Positions 14,501 to 23,780 of a DNA stretch of 64,000 bases are shown here, in pieces; position 1 is the first letter of the stretch; each line of letters begins with the position of its first letter. Both the position numbers and the translations under genes were made by a program. A model generated the notes under the pieces. That model saw nothing but the letters and a program-made list of their open reading frames with translations. It had not been told where the DNA came from and did no database searches. The stretch covers positions 2,597,312 to 2,661,311 of the forward strand of contig NC_079483.1 in assembly GCF_026230105.1 (NCBI RefSeq). Reading direction: 5' to 3'. The stretch comes from Diorhabda sublineata (taxonomy: Eukaryota; Arthropoda; Insecta; Coleoptera; Chrysomelidae).

Positions 14501-17500
14501 GGAAGATTATGAAAAATATAGAATACTGATGAAGAGAAGTACAAAGTTAAACAAAAGCAAGAGAGAAGTGTGGACTAACAAAATATTGGAAGAATTAGAA
14601 GAGAACAACAGAAAAAACTACTCAAAAATTTACCAATACACATAACAATAAAACAGGAAAAAAGCTACAGTACAGGCAGATAGCAGGGCTGGGAACAACA
14701 CTTTAAAAATATTCTAGGAGAAAATGATTTGAACACAGAAGGGGTTTTTATAGACAGAATGGACGGAGACGAACGATTAAATAATTAGAGGATACCATTA
14801 AAAAATTGAAACTGAACAAAGCAGGAGGACCAGACGAGATCGTCAAAAAGATAGTAAAATTCGGTGGAAATGAATGCAAAAAAATAAGTAGATGTACTAA
14901 AATCAAAATCTACAGAACAGCAATAAAGCCAACAATAACCTATGGAGAAGAAACAATGAATCTAACAAAAGTTTATGAAAAAAACTTAACACCTTCAAAA
15001 GAAAAACGGTAAGAAAATACATGGGCTAAGAAAGGTGAGTGATGGACATTATAGAATCCTAATGAATGCAGAAATTAGAGAAATCTTAAATGAGGAGACT
15101 ATCACTAGATATAAAAAATCTCAGCAAATACGATGGCTAGGACACATAGAAAAGAAGACCAAAAAGCAATTGGGAAAATCAAGTAATAAGTAATCTGAAC
15201 AAATTAGGAGTCTGTGGATAGTCGAGTAATACCCCAGACACAATACAGTGGAGACTAATTTTAATATATTTTCTGAGCTTTCAAATAGTATTATTATTGC
15301 GCCTCATTTCTCCTACATTTTCCAATCATCTTTCTTCTTGTTTGGCTATTATTTGTTTAAGCATTTGATTTTCTTGTTTTAATTCATCTATAATATATGC
15401 CTTCAGATAGGTCCATCTTGCCCCACTTGACATTACCAAAGGCCAATGTCCTTTGAGAAGCCTATCAGGCGTTTTGGCTTGAACACTTTGATGTGATTAG
15501 TGACGCTAAGCCAGGCTTGTCCAAGTGTTTGAACCACGCACGTATAATTGCAGAGCACTCACCGATGACTTGGTCTGGGGTTTTGTCCTCCATGCCTCAA
15601 CGGCACTCTGGATTGTCCGTGAGGCCCAAGGTATGGAGATGACGTCTTAAATAACAGTGTCCGGTTAGTAGTACGAGCAAAAATCGTGGTGTGAGACGCG
15701 AAGGTGCCTTCGCTTGTGTCATGCCAGGTGTCTTTGATGAGCTCGACTTGCAAATAGACCATTGAGACACGCGATGGCACGCTTTTAGCCACACCAAGGA
15801 TGGGTTCTGGGCCCATCGTTGAATTCGCCCGACCCAATCTGGCGAGTGAGTATTATAATATAGGGAGAGCCAACACCTAAATAATTGTTATGTTTGTACT
15901 ATCAAAGTAAATTGACACAAAAAACAGTTTTGGCTTTACTTAGACATATTAACGGTTAATCAAGCAATTATTTCACAATATTTACAAGGATTTCAAATAG
16001 TAGATTGTCAAAATACTGAGATTAACACACCGCTACACTTAAAAGTTTTGTTCGATTCCAATTTTATGAGTTGATAATGATTACTGTTAAAGAAAATGCT
16101 CAATTTAACCATTTACAACATTTTTAAATAATATAATTAATGAACATTTCACACTTACTGGATGTTGCAATGTGTACCCTTCTACGATCTGTTCCTTTCT
16201 ATATCTATTAATAACAGCGTCTAAACATTCAAAAATTCTACCACCCATTAAATATCTAACACCTTTTTTTTCAATTCTGAATCGTTGAATTTGGTTATTG
16301 ATGTGGAAAAACAGTGAGTAATCCCCTGGAGAGTTATCACTAGGTCGTACTAAGAAGCTACCAGGACCAGCTATTTTAATAACAAAATTATTAGATTATT
16401 ATGATATAAGTTACATAACATGATTTGTACCTTTTACTAATAAGTCTACTGCCTCATTTTTTGTGCAGCTCGGATGAAACCATGGAAATACTGTATTGGG
16501 ATCTATACTATCATCTAAATCTTCTACTAGTTCCCTAAATATCATTCCTTGTTCACCAGTTCTATGAGCTGTTACCCATAACCAACCATTGCCCATATCA
16601 TTGTGTACAAAAAATATGTCACCTTTTTTGAAAGTTAGTTCATCAGTATCTGGCATCTTTGTGTATGGTAATATAGCAACAACTCTCTGAAACACATAAA
16701 AAACTGTTATACATAACTCTACTAACAAAATTATTATTAGTTGTATAGTCATAGATTAAAGTCTCCATAGATACACACAGCCCAAATATTTTTATGTAAT
16801 GTTTATTTGGAATCCTGATGGGATCAGAAGTTTGAGCCATGTGCCGCTAATGTTGTGAACATTCTCAATTCATCGCAAATTCAATTCTTTTGAACTTTCC
16901 GCTTACAGAACCGAAGTTACCAAATGTAGTTGTTGGCAGTTTTAATATATTAAATTCTATGTTGGTAGGCAATTAAAACAACCAACTGTGTCACCATGAA
17001 ATCTCTCATAACAGGAAAATTTCCTTCTGCAATGGCGTTGTATTTAAAATAAGTTGTGCTACCATATATACTAGAAAGAAATTGACCAATATACATTTGG
17101 TCAGATTTAAAACGTTGATAGATAGGCAACACTTTAAAATGAAACTTAAGGAGACTGTGAAATATAAATAAACAGTTTTGAAGCCAGAATAAAATATTTG
17201 CTTTACAAATTCTAGAGACATCTGAGTATTTATGTTTTCATTAGATAATGTGATGTGCAAATCTCAATTAATGTATGGTAGTTTTTATTTTTGACCACAT
17301 ATTATATAGGTTTGATATTGTCGAATTAGTGATTCTTACTTATTTAAACAACTATTCATATTTGAAGCAGAAATTTATTTGAAGGTGATGAATTATATAG
17401 ATCAATACGCATAGTTTGAGTTAATGATATTAATAATTAAGATTATCAAGATTCCAATAATTATCTTTCTACATATGTATTAATCAAAAAAAAGAGTACA

Positions 17501-19130
17501 TGTTGTTCAAATTTAATCACCATTAAGAAATAAAATATTATATTTCTCACAAGAACTGTTTTTGCATAAGTAGACTGTAATGATACTGATTACTCACATT
17601 TTAAATTTTAATTATAATAAAATGACAAATAATAAAAAGATACAATAAATTCTGATACATGTTTACATATTAGTGTGTTATATGTTAATGTCTCTGCATT
17701 CCCAAGGGTTGACACTTGACTCTTGCCACTATCTGGCGTAAAGTTTTGGCCAAAATTCATCTATATTGAACAAGAAGAAATCTTGACTTATGTAATTATC
17801 TACTTAATATTGACAGCTTGAAGGCATCAAGGCATTAAGTATGACAGATTCGTAGTACCCTCATTATTGCTAAGCATTACTTGCAGATATTTGAGGCCAC
17901 ATAAAAATAAGGGTGATTTAATAAGGGTTGGGTATTATACAGGTTTGATATTGTTGAATTAGTGCTTCTTACTTATTTAAACAACCATTCATATTTGAAG
18001 TAGAAATTTATTTGAAGGTGATGAATTATATAGATCAATATGCATAGTTTGAGTTAATATTAAAAATTAAGATATTGAAGATTCCAATCATTATATATCT
18101 TACTACATTGTCACTTTTTATAATGTATCCAGAAAGGACTTTGTAATGAGCTGCTTTTGATTTTATTAAAAGCTGACTATGTTTACAATAGTATACTTTT
18201 GTCCGTAATACATTTAGAGAAGAGGAAGTAAATTTATATACATTCCATGAAACCTTATTATTGTTTTCAAATCTATTCAATATGAAGTTTTTGAATACTC
18301 AGTATGAATAAATATATATAAAAATTTAGTGTGTTCCTATATCATTACCTTAATAACAAGAAAACAGTTTTGTCTACATTAAATGTTTTTTTTTCAAAGA
18401 ATAATATTTCCCTTTAATCTTACTCTTTCAAAGAGATAAATGGAAGTGTTTTAATTAAATACCTGTTAAAATATAATTTTTAAGCGATTATATCAGAACT
18501 ATTTAGATGAAATATGATTAAAGGAATTTTTTCTGAAAATGTATTGATTGAGAAATAAATGAATCATCATCTGATAATCATAGTTCATTGCACTTTGTTA
18601 ATATTTGTATAAAGTCAACAGAATATTGAGCAGAAAATTTACATTACCTTTTTGTCATTAACTGGCTCTGGGGGTGGAACAGGATGAACCAATCTTTCCC
18701 TTTTGAGTAAATCACTACATTCTTTATAATACCCAACTAAATCATTCAAAGAAACAAATTGTCTACCTCCTATATAAAAATCTCCACAAACGGCAGTGAT
18801 TCTAAAATGATTCATGCCGGTTCGTCCCAAATAGGATAAAACATAGCTGCCAGGTTTTCTATCACTTTCCCTTACTAAATAAGCCCCCAATTTATTACAT
18901 TCCCAAAGTCGTTCCTCAGCTTGGTACCTATCCAAACGTCCATGGTACCACTGTGTTTCAGGGGGAGCATAGTGTGCGCTGTCTCCTAAATCCGGTTCTT
19001 CTTGTTCAGGTTTGATGGCCCCCTGGGTTTCTTGTTCATTTCCATCTTCACTTCCTGTGCTTGGGGACCCTAATTTATCTTTATGTATACCGTGATTGTG
19101 ACCACTACCGGCACGTATAAGATCAGCCAT
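1464..19130 (-). CDS. vap: p120 RasGAP (RASA1 / vacuolar peduncle orthologue), complete, 10 coding exons
   Basis: This is a GTPase-activating protein that switches Ras off by stimulating GTP hydrolysis, recruited to phosphotyrosines through SH2 domains. Exons (minus): 18648-19130, 16431-16686, 16159-16370, 13113-13415, 11563-11912, 8808-8999, 8491-8689, 6481-6711, 6137-6421, 1464-1742. All junctions are GT-AG and phases agree; the total is 2790 nt, or 929 residues plus stop, close to family length. Order: SH2 (about 61-148, LVRES), SH3 (163-222, AILPYT, GWLWV), SH2 (229-315, FLVRPS), PH (363-465), C2 (477-590), RasGAP (600-880). R677 in TLFRAASLA fits the arginine finger, and FLRLLCPALLNP (789-800) is the RasGAP signature. 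The chosen ATG (19128-19130) sits in AAAATGG; the codon two positions upstream is TTG, not ATG. I saw no damage. Confidence 0.95.
1743..4959 (-). other. RasGAP intron 9, proximal part
   Basis: About 3.2 kb of AT-rich sequence. It contains a short ACAG tetranucleotide run near 3811-3833. Stretches near 2510-2640 and 3160-3590 have somewhat higher complexity and protein-like text, but I could not assign them. Confidence 0.45.
4960..5530 (-). pseudogene. DDE transposase remnant (LDETW type)
   Basis: Minus-strand reading gives ICNLDETWLNKS near 5490-5455. After frame changes it gives FENWFSEFLKKM and then SDDAAIIMDRKGSHIYIK near 5250-5180. The order LDETW(V/L)N ... FxxWF..L ... (V/I)(I/V)MDNAxxH matches catalytic Asp 1 and Asp 2 of a Tc1/mariner-superfamily DDE transposase; the Asn after the second Asp is replaced. 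Stops and a poly-T tract break it. A fragment of similar type lies at 55787-56370. Confidence 0.55.
5795..5948. repeat. Foldback hairpin with about 57-bp arms
   Basis: The arm at 5795-5849 (AATTTCGAATGGTGCTACAG...GAGGACTCAAAATA) is the near-perfect reverse complement of 5892-5948, with a loop of about 42 bases. This may be a tiny inverted-repeat element or a transposon end pair after internal deletion. It sits in RasGAP intron 9. Confidence 0.85.
6137..6421 (-). CDS. vap: RasGAP exon 9: core RasGAP signature
   Basis: This encodes residues 743-837. It contains RSVRYICGCLQKAV, RTRVVSGFIFLRLLCPALLN (RasGAP signature with the conserved Pro and Asn) and KCLQNLANLVEFGGK. Phase 0 at both ends. This is the most conserved exon of the gene. 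Confidence 0.96.
6481..6711 (-). CDS. vap: RasGAP exon 8: arginine-finger region
   Basis: This encodes residues 666-742. TLFRAASLATTLMDLFMKAE places Arg677 at the arginine finger inserted into the Ras active site. LLESKQSAELNPAKM follows as in the family. Phase 0 at both ends. Confidence 0.95.
6712..7559 (-). other. RasGAP intron 7, distal part
   Basis: AT-rich intron sequence with no gene or repeat that I recognise. Confidence 0.5.
7560..8450 (-). pseudogene. Decayed ORF with GHGKG...DGVGG motif (TE-associated family)
   Basis: Minus-strand reading from about 8450 gives DVRETFLSRLETNITHLSTT, then a cysteine-containing segment (CMSENCF.CPDRKLKYD), then an intact 132-codon stretch (7657-8055). 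It ends in GHGKG, one frameshift in a G-run near 7683-7690, then TDGVGGFLKRTADQLVA. A HGKGxxDGxGGxxKR motif recurs in uncharacterised insect ORFs carried by repeats; I know no function. It is inside RasGAP intron 7, sense to the gene, broken by stops and frameshifts. The piece at 13990-14340 may be the downstream part of a related copy. Confidence 0.5.
8491..8689 (-). CDS. vap: RasGAP exon 7: start of RasGAP domain
   Basis: This encodes residues 599-665, including EEYSPLQQLLIEPGL and DRAPLATALLRVFRAEGR, the first helices of the GAP domain. Acceptor GATTAG|GTAT; donor GCAGAA|GTAAGT in phase 0. Confidence 0.93.
8808..8999 (-). CDS. vap: RasGAP exon 6: second half of C2 domain
   Basis: This encodes the end of codon 535 through residue 598 plus two bases. 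The junction gives FVFDDVPCDIVSF, matching the family. EEWYTLSGLTPMGEWGSLRL is the C2 tail typical of RASA1. Acceptor CATCTAG|TGAT; donor ACAAG|GTATAT. Confidence 0.93.
9170..9720 (+). repeat. Tandem repeat, about 177-bp unit, three copies
   Basis: The phrase CAACAAATT(T/C)CA(C/T)ACAAG recurs at 9272, 9450 and 9626, and GGAAATAAAA at 9184, 9382 and 9560. Spacing is 176-178 bases except for about 20 extra bases in the first unit. The units also share GCAAAGTTA...GGAGAAGAACAATAAGAAA. The purine-rich text may derive from a LINE reading frame. Confidence 0.8.
10300..10700 (+). mobile_element. Decayed RTE-like LINE fragment
   Basis: Plus-strand reading gives YEYIGNILTENKIMDAQVA and then NMVNELTKMYYLLNKTIVE. 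This corresponds to the YLG-(I/V)-Tx(D/N)G...EI..RI..A..Y segment after the reverse transcriptase of RTE-type LINEs. It is surrounded by AT-rich decayed sequence and no open frame remains. It is antisense to RasGAP. Confidence 0.55.
11463..11543. repeat. (AT)n microsatellite
   Basis: About 80 bases of almost pure AT dinucleotide. It lies within the first 100 bases of RasGAP intron 5, about 20 bases from the exon 5 donor. Confidence 0.98.
11563..11912 (-). CDS. vap: RasGAP exon 5: end of PH domain and first half of C2
   Basis: This encodes residues 419-534 plus two bases. The PH C-terminal helix is seen in STEDCQDWVNALKPLC. The C2 domain begins LRCLTLHIIDAHRLP and includes PYVTIQLNNQ and DPVWDEEFVF. 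The donor GA|GTAAGT leaves phase 2, completed by T in exon 6 to give Asp. A long AT microsatellite starts about 20 bases past this donor. Confidence 0.93.
11913..13112 (-). other. RasGAP intron 4
   Basis: Intron sequence. It contains a short perfect G/C-rich stem (AGGGGGGA 12965-12972 with TCCCCCCT 12990-12997). Protein-like scraps near 12060-12370 could not be assigned. Confidence 0.5.
13113..13415 (-). CDS. vap: RasGAP exon 4: linker and PH domain (first half)
   Basis: This encodes residues 318-418. A charged linker is followed by the PH start (GIKHQGYLHRKS), KKWKLLYFVL and RTKPKGLIDLSCAYLYQ. KPKGLIDLS is close to the vertebrate RASA1 PH domain. Acceptor TTCAG|CTTG; donor ACCAA|GTAAGT, both phase 0. 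Confidence 0.93.
13416..13989 (-). other. RasGAP intron 3, proximal part
   Basis: AT-rich non-coding sequence. I see no gene or known repeat here. Confidence 0.5.
13990..14340 (-). pseudogene. Decayed ORF of a TE-associated insect protein (C-terminal part)
   Basis: Minus-strand reading gives YNVGDFLVVELKGKKSVTNY and then, after frame changes, KVLSLRTSDKGKTFRFP and ILDEASIQRADIVLK. Proteins with GDF(L/V)(V)V(E/K)(L/F)xxKK at this place recur in insect repeat-borne ORFs; I do not know an assigned function. It may be the tail of the same family as the remnant at 7560-8450, which carries a GHGKG...DGVGG motif. Confidence 0.45.
14391..15230 (+). mobile_element. Truncated RTE-type LINE (reverse transcriptase 3' part)
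   Basis: Plus-strand fragments in several frames include LNKAGGPDEIV, KIKIYRTAIKPTITYGEETM and a distal WLGHIERKTKKQLGKS. These match the order seen near the C-terminus of RTE/craft-type LINE ORF2. Multiple stops and deletions make it inactive. It is inserted antisense to RasGAP in intron 3. Confidence 0.65.
15420..15850 (-). mobile_element. LINE ORF2 3' fragment (R1/jockey-like C-terminus)
   Basis: Minus-strand reading shows HLHTLGLTDNPECRCGMEDK and then TPDQVIGECSAI after a frame change. This is the zinc-knuckle tail typical of jockey/R1-type LINE ORF2 after the RNase H-like region (GPEPILGVAKS upstream). Frameshifts show it is dead. It lies inside RasGAP intron 3 in the same orientation as the gene. 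Confidence 0.7.
16159..16370 (-). CDS. vap: RasGAP exon 3: second SH2 domain
   Basis: This encodes residues 247-317, with SFLVRPSDNSPGDYSL (Arg255 as the phosphotyrosine ligand) and YRKEQIVEGYTL at the end. It is separated from exon 2 by an intron of only 60 bases (16371-16430). The exon ends in phase 0 at CATCCA|GTAAGT. Confidence 0.93.
16431..16686 (-). CDS. vap: RasGAP exon 2: SH3 domain and start of second SH2
   Basis: This encodes residues 162-246 plus one base of codon 247. The SH3 domain shows RVVAILPYTK, an acidic RT loop, GWLWV and a closing MIFRELVEDL. The second SH2 starts at FPWFHPSCTKNEAVDLL. Acceptor TTTCAG|AGAG; donor AAAAG|GTACAA. The vertebrate equivalent reads WFHG; here the residue after His is Pro, a minor change. 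Confidence 0.93.
17306..17449 (+). repeat. Direct repeat, copy 1
   Basis: The stretch beginning AGGTTTGATATTGTCGAATT and running through GAAGGTGATGAATTATATAG recurs with few differences at 17940-18078. The copies are in the same orientation, about 634 bases apart. It has no coding content. Confidence 0.85.
17940..18078 (+). repeat. Direct repeat, copy 2
   Basis: This is the second copy of the 17306-17449 segment, differing by scattered substitutions and a small deletion near its right end. The intervening 490 bases are not repeated, so this looks like a duplicated intron segment or a dispersed repeat. Confidence 0.85.
18648..19130 (-). CDS. vap: RasGAP exon 1: start codon and N-terminal SH2 domain
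   Basis: This encodes residues 1-161. A polar, acidic leader (residues 1-58) precedes an SH2 domain starting WYHGRL, with AYLVRES (83-89) holding the phosphotyrosine-binding Arg87. The donor follows AAAAAG|GTAATG, phase 0. The leader is shorter than the Gly/Pro-rich vertebrate RASA1 N-terminus. 5' UTR exons, if any, were not found. Confidence 0.93.
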
Positions 19131-19979
19131 TTTCAAGTTATATCACTGGCACATTACAAGCTTTATATTAACAATCACCTTTTTGGTGACTTAAATAAAC
19201 TAATTGACTTAAAATGGTTTTTCAGACATTGTTTTATATTCAGATTCGGTGTATTGACGTTTTATGAGTTGACAATACAATTGACAAGAATTTTTTGACA
19301 TTGACGTATAAGAAGACACATTCTTCATTTTTTTAGTTTGTTAGATTACCATTCTGATTATTTTCATTCGAATGCGTCATTAATTGAAGTAATGCATGGT
19401 CGGAAAGATAGACTTTCATACAAATGCTATTGGACTCAGAGATCATAATAAGTTGCATAACTCACTCGATAGGACCTCGTCACGTCGGTCAGGTTTTCCT
19501 GGAATCTGGTGAATTTTTTTACTAGCCAAATAAACTATGACGGAAAATACTACAGCTTCGACTTCGCTGTATCCGCCTCTATACGCAACATGTAGTCAAT
19601 ACACCCTAAAAGGACTTTGGTCATCGAACTTTGTTTACAATTTACAATTACAATACGCATGCACGAGTGTCACATGAAAGGAAACCATCCTAAAAATCAC
19701 CCCAATTTCAGTTCCGCAGAGGAAGAGGAAAATTTTTCCTAAATCAAGCTCATTATTAAAATAAACCATATCTCATGAAAATGTCCCTATTTCCCCCAAT
19801 AAAATAATCTCTCTCCAAATATTACCATAACTTCTCTAAATTCAAAACGAGAACGGATATTTTCAACTTATAACACAACAAGAAAGCTAATCAAGGACAT
19901 TTTTTTTAATTGGCACACAAAAACAATCATAAGTTAAATAGAGGACTGTTACAAAATCTATTACAATGCATATATTAAA
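19131..19979 (-). promoter_or_regulatory. Region upstream of the RasGAP start codon
   Basis: This must hold the 5' UTR or a 5' intron, and possibly the promoter. The ATG context AAAATGG is favourable. I do not see a convincing TATA box or initiator, so the transcription start is not placed. The left end of the LINE at 19980-23780 lies less than 1 kb upstream of the start codon. Confidence 0.3.
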
Positions 19980-22660
19980 TTACATTTTCTTATACAGCTT
20001 GCTGGCTTTGAGAAACTCCACGATTTTCCTTATTTCCGTCGGGCAGTTAAGTGTCTCCTTGAGGTTGGGGAGTCTTTTTATTGTCTCAGCTTCTATTCAA
20101 AAAGTTTAGGGAAAGGTGAGAAGTAGATCATTGGCAAGCTGAACTGGAATTTCAGGATGATTCTTTGTGGCTTCTTTGGCATAGCGATCGGCACATTCGT
20201 TTCCAGGAATTCCAGTGTGCGATGGAAGCCAGATGAGAGAGATTGTTATATCAAGAGTAATGAGAGTTTGGTAGATGTCATGAATGTTAAGACGAATTGT
20301 CGTCTTAAGGACAGGGTGGCTCATTAGCTTCAACATTGACACTAGCGGCAGGGCTTGAGCGAAAGGCACCAAGGCAAAGGCGAAGAGCGGTGTTGTGTAC
20401 AGAGTTCAATAAGTCAGTTTTAGACTTGGAAACGGAAATATAGATAAAACAACCATAGTCAAACTTTGAGCGTATGAGAGCTCTGTAAACTCTTAGCAGT
20501 ATAATTTCGTTGGAGCCCCATTGAAGGTGGCTAAGGGTTTTAATTATGTTCAGCCTCTTTAGGCAAATGCCAGTTGAGTCGAGAATCAAAAGTCATACCA
20601 AGGATTTTGCACTGATTCACAATAAGTAGAGGGGAGTTATCAAACAAAATTTGAGGTGAGTGAATAGATGTTCTTCGAGAGATTTTTATCAGCATGGATT
20701 TGTTTCGGGAAAATGATAATCCTAGGTAGGGGGATCTCTCTTGTAGTAGATTTATTGCGTTTTGGAGCAGTTGGCATGTAGAGGGGACGTATTTACCATG
20801 GCAATAAATGATTAGGTCATTAGCGTATTGGATATATTTTACGGGAGATGGGAAGTTGTTACATAGCTCATTTATTGTGAGAATTAATAAAGTAGAGCTT
20901 AATACTGAACCTTGAGGGATGCCAATATTTTGTGGATGAGGATGGGAGAGCTTACCGTTTGCGGAAATCCTGAAAATTCTATCAGTTAGGAAATTATGGA
21001 TGAATGATAATATATGTTACCTTGTAGATTGTATCGAGTAAGTTTATTCAGTATTGCACGTCTGGATATAGAGTCAAAAGCGCCTTCAATGTCGAGAATA
21101 GTTGCAATGACGTCCTGATGGTCATTTAATGCAGAGGAGATATTTGTTTGCAAGAGAACAAAGTTGTCGTATGTCGATTGATTACGTCGAAAACCCGATT
21201 GTGCGTCGGGAATAAGTTTGTATTTTTCAAGGAACCATTGGAGTCTTCTATTGATTATTTTTTCAAAGAGTTGCAAGTAGTGCAAGTGAGTGAGATTGGA
21301 CGGAAAGACTTTACCTGCTTTTTTAATTGGAATGATTATAGAGTTGCGCCATGCATCAGGGAACTGGTGAGTATTCCAAATAATGTTATAGATGTCAAGG
21401 AGCTTGGAGAGGGACGAGTAGGATAGTTTTTTGAGAAATATAGTTCATTTAAATTAATAGGAGCATTGACAGACGCAATATCGAGAGGATTTAGCTGGAG
21501 TGTGGAGGAGGGCTGAATATGTGAGTTATGAAAATCGGACGCCGGATTATGGATGCTGAAATTTTCTTCAAAGTGTTGTGCGAGTGTGTCAGAGATTTTT
21601 TGGGTGTCGGTGATAAGCGTTAGATAATAAAGAAGGAATTTTGATATTAGTTTTTTTGCCTTGGATTTGTGCAATTTTTTTCCAAACTTGACTGGGATCT
21701 GTACTGTGGGTAAGGGATGAAGTATAACTTTGCTTGACAATAAATTTAGCTTTAGCTTTAGCTTTAAGCCTTTCATGTACAATAAGGTTTTCTTGTGTTT
21801 TGTGACGTCTAAACCTATTAAGAGCATGTTTTGATTCATGTATGGCATTCGCAAACCGGACTCCACCATGGAACAGCCCTACATGCCGAGGAAAAGACCG
21901 TTTTACCAATGTGAGCTTCGGCAGTCGCAAATATGCTCTTAGTGAACATATTTAGCGTATCGTTTATATTCGTAGAAATGATCAAAGATGATAAGTATGC
22001 TTCGAAGAGAGAGGTAAACTCGGGTCAGCTTGCATTTTTTATATGCCAGAAGCTTTTGGCAACAGTGGTTGCCAAAAGAGAAAGAGCAGTTTTAGGGTCA
22101 CAGAAGCTGAGGTCAATAGCAGAAAAGGAACCTGGGGAGATGTTAAAGTGAGTTTTGGATCCAGTATTTAACAGACAGATATGAGTTGAATTTATGACTT
22201 TTTTTTATTGTGTTGCCTCTAGTGCGAGTTTGGGTGGAGCCCCACATAGTGTGATGTGCATTAGAATGTATGGTTGGGGAAGCTGACGAATTAGGTCAGT
22301 TAACTCTTTTTCATCAAGGGGGTGGTCCGGTGGAATGTATATATTGCAAATGGTAAATTTATTGGGGCATCAAGTAGTGACAGCTACTACTTCAAGGTTT
22401 GTTGATAATGGGAGGTGGGATGAGTATATGTCGCTGGATACAAATATTGAAGTACCGCCACTGGCTCTTATGCCGTTGGTACGGATGTAATGATATCCTT
22501 CAAAGTTTCTCGAATTGCATTTATGATCAATTTTGAAGTTGGTTTCTTGGAGACAAAGTAAGTCAGATTTGTGGGAGGAAATGATTTTCTGAATTCTTTC
22601 TAGTCGAGGATAAAATCCATTGCAGTTCCACTGTATCAGGGAGAATGTACTTGTTTAGGA
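19980..22660 (-). pseudogene. I-type LINE ORF2 (endonuclease-RT-RNase H, broken)
   Basis: The domain order endonuclease, reverse transcriptase, RNase H is legible. Open stretches include 20986-21285 (RT), 20305-20589 (post-RT) and 20106-20372 (RNase H) in different frames. The D-to-N change in the YADD box would abolish polymerisation even if frames were restored. The RNase H part lacks its N-terminal catalytic segment. Confidence 0.8.
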
Positions 22661-22679
22661 AGCAGGGAGAGAGTATTTA

Positions 22680-23730
22680 CTGAGATAATGTCGAGGAGTC
22701 AGTGGTATTCCCATCATCAGTAATAGACATTTCGGAAGGAGTTTTTTGTTCGGGGTGTTTAAAGTTAATTCTATTGATTAGACGTGTAATACGGTTTTTT
22801 AAAGATCTTTCTTTTATATTAGGATAAATTAGGGACAAACCCTTCAGAAGAAGGGTTATGACGGAAATAAATTTGTTAGCTTCGGGGAGGGGGTCATTGA
22901 TGCCATACGTGTTATCAAGAAACGCAATAAATTGGGTGCCTGTAAGGGAAAATGATTCAGGAGAATCTTCGAATTGTTTATGTATAACGGAGCGTGATTC
23001 AGGGCTTATGAAGTGTCAATCGTTTTTAGTCAGTTTAGATTTTTTGGTTTTCTTTTTTGCAGGGTTTCTGGAGCTGGATGTTGAAAATTCGGGGGGAGGC
23101 ATTGGATCTGGATGAATATTAGTAGGAGATATAGACTATGGTGAGTCGAGGCTCCTGTCATTCGAACGGGGACGTTTTTCGCTAGTTTTTGATAAGGAAA
23201 TTAGAGAGGGAAAATGAGAAAAGGTGTCCTCCGAGGATACTACTATTAGTAGTGGCAGTAGAGTCAGCACAAGAGGAGGGAATAAGGTTGACGGAATCAT
23301 TCGATTTGGGAGAGGGATCTTGAGGGATGGAAGTGTTGGTGCATGAATCAGCAGTGTGCCTAGCCTGTTTGCAGGGAAAGCATTCAAGTTTGTCGGTAGA
23401 AATGAATTTTCTGTGTGTTTTGTTTGAATTAACTAGGATGCTTTGGTTGGTTTTTAGAAGTTCGTCGACTTGAGTCGTCGATGATAAATAAATGCATATG
23501 CGTCCGTGTGATATTCTGGATGCGAAAATGATATTTTTAGGAGAGACAATGCTACCTATTGATTTAATGTAGTCAAATAGTATAGTGTTGGGGATAGAAG
23601 GCATAATGATGGCCTGATCTCGTGAGGGCACAGAAGGCGGTGGAGATTTTGCTGAGGTAGCTGCAGCATATGATAAAGGTGGAGAGTGAATATTTGGATT
23701 AGTTTTTGGTAGTGAGGGAAGATTAGACAT
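22680..23730 (-). pseudogene. I-type LINE ORF1 (gag-like, broken)
   Basis: This begins MSNLPSLPKTNPN at 23730 and runs open to 23182, then shifts frame and continues to a stop near 22680 (DSSTLSQ). One CCHC knuckle is visible, where full I-element ORF1 proteins usually carry more. The protein would bind the element RNA. A frameshift near 23190 breaks it. Confidence 0.7.
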
Positions 23731-23780
23731 ATTGCTGTGATCTTGGTTGCCATAATCACAGTCAATAGTTGAAATAAATA

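Larger units (their letters stand above)
16687..18647 (-). other. RasGAP intron 1 (with a 140-bp direct duplication)
   Basis: This is an AT-rich intron without coding signal. It holds two direct copies of a roughly 140-base segment, described separately. Nothing else is recognisable. Confidence 0.7.
19980..23780 (-). mobile_element. I-clade non-LTR retrotransposon, near full length, inactive
   Basis: ORF1 (about 23730 to 22680) has a CX2CX4HX4C zinc knuckle (CFPCKQARHTADSC). ORF2 (about 22660 to 19980) has in order an endonuclease (IQWNCNGFYPRLE, LLCLQETNFK), a reverse transcriptase (QSGFRRNQSTYDNFVLLQTN, GIPQGSVLS), a finger region and an RNase H segment (IWLPSHTGIPGNECADRYAK), ending NCPTEIRKIVEFLKASKLYK and TAA at 19980-19982. 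Frameshifts occur throughout; the RNase H region is shortened. The catalytic YADD box reads YAND (about 20816-20827). The presence of RNase H and the endonuclease wording point to the I clade. It is in the same orientation as both host genes. Confidence 0.85.

Noticed and set aside
19131..19136. Start of RasGAP two codons upstream
   Set aside because: The upstream codon is TTG, not ATG; the ATG at 19128-19130 has a good context.
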